Shown: positions 5,111 to 9,228 of the stretch, piece after piece | Numbering within the stretch: position 1 is the first letter of the stretch | Layout of the letters: each line of letters opens with the position of its first letter | Origin: Actinomycetota bacterium | Lineage (GTDB): Bacteria; Actinomycetota; Humimicrobiia; Humimicrobiales; Humimicrobiaceae | Assembly (NCBI GenBank): GCA_028697935.1 | Contig: JAQVEM010000020.1 | Coordinates: forward strand, 4,993 to 14,220 | Length of the DNA: 9,228 nt | Reading direction: 5' to 3' | Made by a program: the position numbers and the translations under genes | Notes under the pieces: generated by a model | Database searches by the model: none | The model's input: the letters and a program-made list of their open reading frames with translations, nothing else | Told to the model about the DNA's origin: nothing

Positions 5111-6766
5111 ATGAAATCTCATAAGTTTTTTGATAAAAATCAAAAAGAGCTGGTTTACCTGAATTATATGTCCATGCTATTTATTTTTTTAATGTCTATC
5201 CTGTTCATTTTTACAGGATGCTCATTATTTACAGGAAATATCGCAGGAGGTAGAGACAGAGATACGGAAGCTAAAGGTCTCTTTCCCTCTTTTTCAGGTT
5301 CTTATATAGAATTTGAAGACGTTAATGGTGGTGACACATATCCGGGTGAAGATTTAATTGTTTATGTAAATGTTATAAATAGTGGTAATGCGGAAGCAAG
5401 AGATGTAAGGGTTAATCTTGTTACTGATGAATTTTTTAAATTAAATAAAGAAAATAGGGAGGGAATCTACTGGAATATTGATTCTATCAAAGCCGGTGAA
5501 AAAGTTAAATTAAACACAAGGCTGACTTTAAGAGATAGTATAACCGAAGACACAATGGTTTCGTGCAACCTGAAAATAAATTCAGGTAAGACTGATTCTT
5601 TTATTGGTACCAATTATTCTACGATGGTCTATTGTGTAAAGCCATTTGAAGGCAATTTTATCCCTATAATAGGATTACATGCGATTGAGGATCATATAGA
5701 AGCTCCAATTGAACTATACACGAGTCATTTCGAAAAATTGTGTAGTGTGTTGAAGGAGTATGGCTACGAAACTATTACTTTTATGGATTTATTAAAATAT
5801 ATAGATTTTGGAAAAGCACTGCCGGAAAGACCAGTAATAATAACATCTGATGATGGATTTCAGGATGTTTACATAAACGCTTTTCCGATACTTAAAAAAT
5901 ATGGATACAAGATGACTGTTTTTCTTGTGACCGGTGCAGTAGGGGATACAGAAGCCAGTAGGAAAACAAATGCTTATTTTAATAAAAGAACCAATGTAAT
6001 AAGGCCAATACTTACGTGGCCTGAGATTAATGAAATGCATGAATATGGATGTGAGTTTTTATCCCATACGGTTAATCATGTAAGGCTTGGTCTGGCTACC
6101 GATGGAGAATTCTTATATGAACTTGAGAGATCGAAGGAAGATATAGAATCACATCTTGGAGGCGAGGTTTTATTTTTTGCCTGGCCGTATGATAATAATT
6201 CTCCTTCAAAATGGCATCTGATTCCCGAAGCAGGGTATAGAGGCGCAGTGAGATACGGAACCGGTGTTGAAGATATGAGAACAATTAATCTATATGATAT
6301 AGATAGAATTGAATTTAATAGCTATATTCCACCTGCTCAATATGCAGGTTATCTTAACCTTGACAGAAGCATCCAAATTGAATTCAGGATTGATAATATT
6401 GATGACAAGTACAGAAGTGGTAAATATACAGGAGAAACTGGAGAGGAATTTATGGTGGAATACATCATAAACAATACTAATACAAACCCCGTAAGAATCA
6501 GATCTCTCGAGCTTGAGCTCCCGGAAAATATAGAACTTGCAGAGGTGGGTTATGATGGATATATTAATCAATACCCCGGGATTAGTTCTAATATATATAT
6601 GTGGGTGAGCGATTCATACACAATACCAGGAAATGGCTGGATTAACTTGATTTTGAAGCTTAAAGGAAAAGCCCCTGGAGAATATGTTATAAATTTCAGA
6701 ATAACTTATAAAGATTACTATATTAATTGTGATGGACTTGAGGTGGAAATTAAAAGCAGGGTTTGA
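5111..6766 (+). CDS. Lipoprotein polysaccharide deacetylase (CE4, PgaB/IcaB-like) flanked by Ig-like domains
   Basis: The 551-residue product has a long basic N-terminus, a hydrophobic core (about 18-35) and FTGC with Cys37 as the likely lipidated residue, so it should be anchored outside the cytoplasmic membrane. Residues about 63-165 are an Ig-like domain beginning with a DVNGG motif. The deacetylase spans about 182-410: LYTSHFEKLCSVLKEYGYET (PgaB-like lead-in), TSDDGF at 245-250 (usual TFDDG; both metal/catalytic Asp kept), the HTVNH metal motif at 319-323 and FAWPY at 356-360. Catalysis therefore looks intact, with Ser replacing the usual Phe in motif 1. Family members remove N-acetyl groups from poly-N-acetylglucosamine or similar glycans. 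Residues about 439-549 are the tail domain shared with the preceding glycosyltransferase. The start ATG has no Shine-Dalgarno. Role in the locus: N-deacetylation of an exported glycan is inferred; the substrate is unknown. Confidence 0.88.
   Translation: MKSHKFFDKNQKELVYLNYMSMLFIFLMSILFIFTGCSLFTGNIAGGRDRDTEAKGLFPSFSGSYIEFEDVNGGDTYPGEDLIVYVNVINSGNAEARDVRVNLVTDEFFKLNKENREGIYWNIDSIKAGEKVKLNTRLTLRDSITEDTMVSCNLKINSGKTDSFIGTNYSTMVYCVKPFEGNFIPIIGLHAIEDHIEAPIELYTSHFEKLCSVLKEYGYETITFMDLLKYIDFGKALPERPVIITSDDGFQDVYINAFPILKKYGYKMTVFLVTGAVGDTEASRKTNAYFNKRTNVIRPILTWPEINEMHEYGCEFLSHTVNHVRLGLATDGEFLYELERSKEDIESHLGGEVLFFAWPYDNNSPSKWHLIPEAGYRGAVRYGTGVEDMRTINLYDIDRIEFNSYIPPAQYAGYLNLDRSIQIEFRIDNIDDKYRSGKYTGETGEEFMVEYIINNTNTNPVRIRSLELELPENIELAEVGYDGYINQYPGISSNIYMWVSDSYTIPGNGWINLILKLKGKAPGEYVINFRITYKDYYINCDGLEVEIKSRV
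6425..6757 (+). repeat. Shared C-terminal domain, copy 2 (in the deacetylase)
   Basis: Encodes residues 439-549 of the deacetylase, homologous to residues 520-629 of the DUF2723 enzyme (see 4651-4980). It keeps the same PENIE, DGYINQ, PG-h-S, IYMWV, APG and YINC positions. A single Trp and a single Cys are invariant between the two copies. Because the hosts are unrelated enzymes, the domain is an independent module; docking to a shared partner, a glycan or the wall is possible. Confidence 0.85.
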
Positions 6767-6856
6767 AAAATGAAGGAAATAGGCGTAAGGTGCTAAAAGA
6801 TCAAGCAGAAATTGGAGCATTTATTATTTATCTTTTCATATTTATATTTAAATAAT

Positions 6857-6880
6857 AGATATCTCATCTATGGTATAGAT
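6857..6880. promoter_or_regulatory. Palindrome and short inverted repeat beside the SGNH promoter
   Basis: AGATATCT (6857-6864) is a perfect 8-bp palindrome. ATCTAT (6866-6871) and ATAGAT (6875-6880) form a perfect inverted repeat around GGT. Both sit just upstream of the -35 box at 6884, where an activator or repressor could bind. The assignment rests only on position and symmetry. Confidence 0.3.
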
Positions 6881-6883
6881 AAC

Positions 6884-6911
6884 TTGGACGATAGGTGTTT
6901 TTTGTTATAAT
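6884..6911 (+). promoter_or_regulatory. Sigma70-like promoter for the SGNH hydrolase gene
   Basis: TTGGAC (6884-6889) is separated by 16 bases from a perfect TATAAT (6906-6911). Transcription would begin near 6918 and leave a leader of about 105 bases before the ATG at 7023. This is the clearest promoter in the window and indicates that the SGNH gene can be transcribed separately from the deacetylase gene, 257 bases upstream. Confidence 0.55.
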
Positions 6912-6938
6912 ATAGTACCAGTTTCTTTATGTATTATT

Positions 6939-6966
6939 TATACATATTAATAATTTTATATGTATA
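6939..6966 (+). other. Hairpin in the leader of the SGNH hydrolase gene
   Basis: TATACATAT (6939-6947) and ATATGTATA (6958-6966) can form a perfect 9-bp stem with a 10-base loop, inside the predicted untranslated leader. The stem is all A/T with two G/C pairs at most and no T-tract follows, so it is weak and not a terminator. It may instead be a DNA-binding palindrome. Confidence 0.3.
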
Positions 6967-7022
6967 TGTATATTGTTTATAGATTTTAATGTTTTAGCTA
7001 TTATGAAATTTGTGAAATATAA

Positions 7023-8840
7023 ATGAGTAAGAAGCTTTTAAATTTTTTAAAGCGTAATAAAAAATGGATTTACATATCAGCTACTATTATTGTGATTGTA
7101 GCTGCATTATGTGTTTATTATTTTTTTTATATGTCCAAACCAAATTTTAGTGACAGGCGATTCAACTTTGTGTCAAGTAGCGCCGGAGAGCACTTAAAAC
7201 CGGGCGATAAAATCACATATATAATAAATTATAAAAATACAGGTAATAGAGACGTAGATGAACTGGTTATAGAACTTGAAGTACCAGAGCATACTGTTTT
7301 TATATCAACTGATTATAACGATGTTTTAAAGGTTGATGATAAAACCCTTGAGTATAAGATTGGTAAAGTAAAGAAAAATGAGCAGGGTATGTTTACCATG
7401 GTTGTGGAAGTTTGTAAGCCTCTGGATAATGGTACTCTTATTAATCTGGATAAAGTGAAATTTAAATACAGGATTGGTTGGGATGTATTAAATGAGAACA
7501 TCGATGCAGGTCTTGTTAACAGGGTTGAAAGCAGTCCTGAATTAAGTTTTAAAGCCGAAGCTGTTGACGAAAATGGTGGTGTTGTAAGATTAGGTGATAT
7601 TTTGCAATATAATTTAGTGGTAGAAAACATTGGAGATACAAATGCTTCTGATGTGGAGATTAAAAGCAATATATCAGAATTCGTGGATATAATAGAAAAT
7701 TCAATTACTGGAAATGGTGAACACAGAGATAGTTATATATTGTGGAAAATTGATAATATTGAGGCTGATAAATCCGAAACTCTTACTTTCAAAGTAAGAG
7801 TTAAAGATACTCTGAATGGAGATGAACTTATAACCTGTAGAAATACATTAAAGTATGATTCAAATATTATAGAAAAAACGCTGGAAGAAAAATTAAGCCT
7901 TTACCCTGATTTAACAAAATCTGAGATACATATATATGATGTGAACGGAGGGGAACTTTATCCCGGGGAGATTATAAATGTTAAAATTATTATCAGAAAT
8001 ACTGGTGAGAAAAAGGAAGAAAGTTATAAACTAATCTGTCCCACTCCTGAGGGTGCCACTTATATAAGCCGGTCAGGTACGCCAGAAGGAATAAGATGGA
8101 GTGATGAAATAAGAGGGTTGATATGGGATTTAAAAGACCTTGATACAGGGGAAGGAAAAGAGATAACATATAGTATGAAAGTAAATGACGATCTTGTAAA
8201 TACAGGTGGTGTTATAACCACACATTTTAAAATTGAATATAGCAATGGAACAATTGAGCTGCCATCAAAAAGTCTTAATGTTAGAGGAAATGCAAGTGTA
8301 ACAATTGTTGTAATGGGCGATTCTTTAATAGAAAAGTCAAACTGGGTACAGATTTTTGATGGGCTTCTTGAGACAAATTATCCATATGCGGAATATAATA
8401 CTATTGCAAGTGGAAAAAGTGGAGAGATGGCCAGTGGTGGAAATACAAGGTTTGAAAGCACTGTTGCGATACATAATCCACAGATAGTAATAATTGCATA
8501 TGGAACTAATGATACTGGAGTTAATCTTTTAAGTTTTACTGAAAATCTTGAGGCACTGGTTGTTAAGTCAAAAAATATGGGGGCAAGAGTATTTATCAAT
8601 CTTATCGGGCCTATTTTACAATCAGGAAAAGAAAGTTACCCGGTATATAATGATGCGATAAGAACAATTGCTGCAAAACATGGTGCGGTAGTTATAGATG
8701 TGCTGACCCCGCTGTCGCAGAATCCTGGAGAATATCTTTCTGATGGGGTGCATTATAGCCCGGCAGGAGCTTCAGTAGTAGCACATACTGTTTACAGTTA
8801 TGTTTCTCAGTATCTTGGTACTATTGGCCAGAAATTGTAA
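7023..8840 (+). CDS. Membrane-anchored SGNH/GDSL hydrolase with three DUF11-like Ig repeats
   Basis: The 605-residue product has a basic N-terminus and one helix (about 15-37), probably an uncleaved anchor placing the rest outside. Three DUF11-like Ig repeats follow at about 47-152, 172-281 and 300-420, each opening with a P/LGD or PGE turn (60-62, 190-192, 314-316) and a N-x-G segment. The third contains DVNGG-x2-YPGE, exactly matching the deacetylase's first Ig domain. The C-terminal SGNH hydrolase (about 424-600) has all four blocks: GDS with Ser434, Gly464 in ASGKSGE, GTND with Asn496, and DGVH with Asp574 and His577. It should be an active esterase or acyltransferase on a carbohydrate or lipid. 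The three repeats look like a stalk lifting the enzyme from the membrane. The start has no Shine-Dalgarno; a promoter lies at 6884-6911. Removing or moving O-acyl groups on the same glycan as the deacetylase acts on is inferred from context. Confidence 0.88.
   Translation: MSKKLLNFLKRNKKWIYISATIIVIVAALCVYYFFYMSKPNFSDRRFNFVSSSAGEHLKPGDKITYIINYKNTGNRDVDELVIELEVPEHTVFISTDYNDVLKVDDKTLEYKIGKVKKNEQGMFTMVVEVCKPLDNGTLINLDKVKFKYRIGWDVLNENIDAGLVNRVESSPELSFKAEAVDENGGVVRLGDILQYNLVVENIGDTNASDVEIKSNISEFVDIIENSITGNGEHRDSYILWKIDNIEADKSETLTFKVRVKDTLNGDELITCRNTLKYDSNIIEKTLEEKLSLYPDLTKSEIHIYDVNGGELYPGEIINVKIIIRNTGEKKEESYKLICPTPEGATYISRSGTPEGIRWSDEIRGLIWDLKDLDTGEGKEITYSMKVNDDLVNTGGVITTHFKIEYSNGTIELPSKSLNVRGNASVTIVVMGDSLIEKSNWVQIFDGLLETNYPYAEYNTIASGKSGEMASGGNTRFESTVAIHNPQIVIIAYGTNDTGVNLLSFTENLEALVVKSKNMGARVFINLIGPILQSGKESYPVYNDAIRTIAAKHGAVVIDVLTPLSQNPGEYLSDGVHYSPAGASVVAHTVYSYVSQYLGTIGQKL
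7161..8282 (+). repeat. Three Ig-like (DUF11-type) repeats within the SGNH protein
   Basis: Units lie at about 7161-7478, 7536-7865 and 7920-8282. Recurrent elements are a P-G-D/E or L-G-D turn, Y-x-h-x-h-x-N-x-G (YIINYKNTG, YNLVVENIG, VKIIIRNTG), a W or Y near the middle and a G-E/K-x-x-x-h-T-h strand. Repeat 2 also resembles the deacetylase's first Ig domain (LWKIDNIEA compared with YWNIDSIKA). They are protein-level repeats, strongly diverged at DNA level. Confidence 0.8.
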
Positions 8841-8860
8841 TTTTTAAATGATAGGATTAA

Positions 8861-8867
8861 TAACAGG
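8861..8867 (+). repeat. TAACAGG heptamer, ninth plus-strand copy
   Basis: Other copies start at 2027, 2106, 3002, 3049, 3396, 3812, 3827 and 7517. I found no copy of the reverse complement CCTGTTA in the window. Five of the nine copies are intergenic, upstream of plus-strand genes. Meaning unknown; see the findings. Confidence 0.5.
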
Positions 8868-8937
8868 CATTTATCAGTGTTCCAGGAAGCAGAGGAATTT
8901 ATAAAATTAAAAAACCAGGGAAAGGTAAAGGTTAATT

Positions 8938-9228
8938 TTGAGAAATTTTTTAACAGTTTTTTCTTTTATTAACGCCGTTTTATATGTAGTTATTTATTCA
9001 TATTTTGATAGCATTATTGAAACACTTGGAGTAGTAAATTTATCTCCAGTAGTTTCAAATAATATTAAATTAGTAGCACTTTTGATTACCGGTTTTTTTG
9101 CAGGTATGCTTGTAATGCTTATATTGAAGTTAAAAATTAAGAAAAGTTTTTTTAGTTTTAAAAATCTTATAATAGTGGGTATTTTCCCATTTATTTGTCT
9201 TATTCTGTCAGAAGGAACAATAACGGGT
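8938..9228 (+). CDS. Membrane protein of unknown family, 5' part only (TTG start)
   Basis: The frame is open from an in-frame TAA at 8926-8928 to the right edge, 97 codons. The only early start is the TTG at 8938, preceded by AAAGG (8927-8931) with a six-base spacer, the best ribosome-binding site in the window. The product has hydrophobic stretches at about residues 4-20 and 43-63, a basic segment (KLKIKKS) and a third hydrophobic stretch from about 76 to 90, so it is probably a multi-pass membrane protein with its C-terminus outside this window. I do not recognise a family. The 97-base gap after the SGNH gene has no evident terminator, so co-transcription is possible. Confidence 0.6.
   Translation, partial: MRNFLTVFSFINAVLYVVIYSYFDSIIETLGVVNLSPVVSNNIKLVALLITGFFAGMLVMLILKLKIKKSFFSFKNLIIVGIFPFICLILSEGTITG

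Noticed and set aside
6770..6796. Eight-codon ORF (MKEIGVRC) just after the deacetylase stop
   Set aside because: Too short, no ribosome-binding site suited to it and no coupled downstream gene.
5792..6820. Minus-strand open frames opposite the deacetylase gene
   Set aside because: They are antisense to a clearly conserved domain, show no family features and have composition typical of mirrored frames.
7313..8599. Minus-strand open frames opposite the SGNH gene
   Set aside because: They lie antisense to Ig repeats and to the SGNH catalytic blocks, with Ser/Thr-rich mirrored translations and no start signals.
1..9228. CRISPR array, tRNA, rRNA or insertion sequence
   Set aside because: No regularly spaced repeats, cloverleaf, conserved rRNA stretch, transposase or terminal inverted repeats with target duplication were seen.

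Overview
The window is low-GC DNA (about one third G+C by eye) with bacterial-style genes. It reads as a cell-envelope glycan locus from an uncultured or poorly known bacterium. Bacterial signs are a lipobox signal peptide, a PgaB/IcaB-type deacetylase, an SGNH hydrolase, a paired SMR/EamA-type transporter and a sigma70-like promoter. I cannot name the phylum. Most starts lack a clear Shine-Dalgarno sequence, and AT-rich -10-like boxes lie close to some of them. There are no rRNA, tRNA, CRISPR or transposon signatures.

Layout. At the left edge is the 3' end of a plus-strand LPG-synthase/AglD-type membrane protein (1-614). It converges on a minus-strand pair: a polyprenyl-phosphate-type GT2 glycosyltransferase (772-1734) followed by a 52-residue membrane protein (617-775) whose start overlaps the GT2 stop as ATGA. 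A roughly 450-base divergent intergenic region follows. The plus strand then carries two small four-helix SMR/EamA-like proteins (2184-2558, 2563-2907), a DUF2723 GT-C glycosyltransferase with an extra C-terminal domain (3094-4983), a lipoprotein polysaccharide deacetylase with Ig-like domains on both sides (5111-6766), a membrane-anchored SGNH hydrolase on three Ig-like repeats (7023-8840), and the start of another membrane protein beginning with TTG (8938 to the edge).

How the genes may work together (inference). The GT2 would charge a polyprenyl phosphate with a sugar. The SMR pair, and possibly the LPG-type protein, would move the lipid-linked sugar across the membrane. The DUF2723 enzyme would use it outside. 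The deacetylase and SGNH hydrolase would then trim N- and O-acyl groups from an exported glycan.

The most striking observation is that the DUF2723 glycosyltransferase and the deacetylase, two unrelated enzymes, end in the same domain of about 110 residues, at roughly 57% identity by hand alignment. The deacetylase and the SGNH hydrolase also share a second Ig-like domain with an exact DVNGG-x2-YPGE motif. The three outward-facing enzymes therefore look like one modular system linked by common Ig-like modules. The intergenic regions carry possible regulatory repeats, including a strongly strand-biased TAACAGG heptamer and similar inverted repeats upstream of the two genes with the shared tail.
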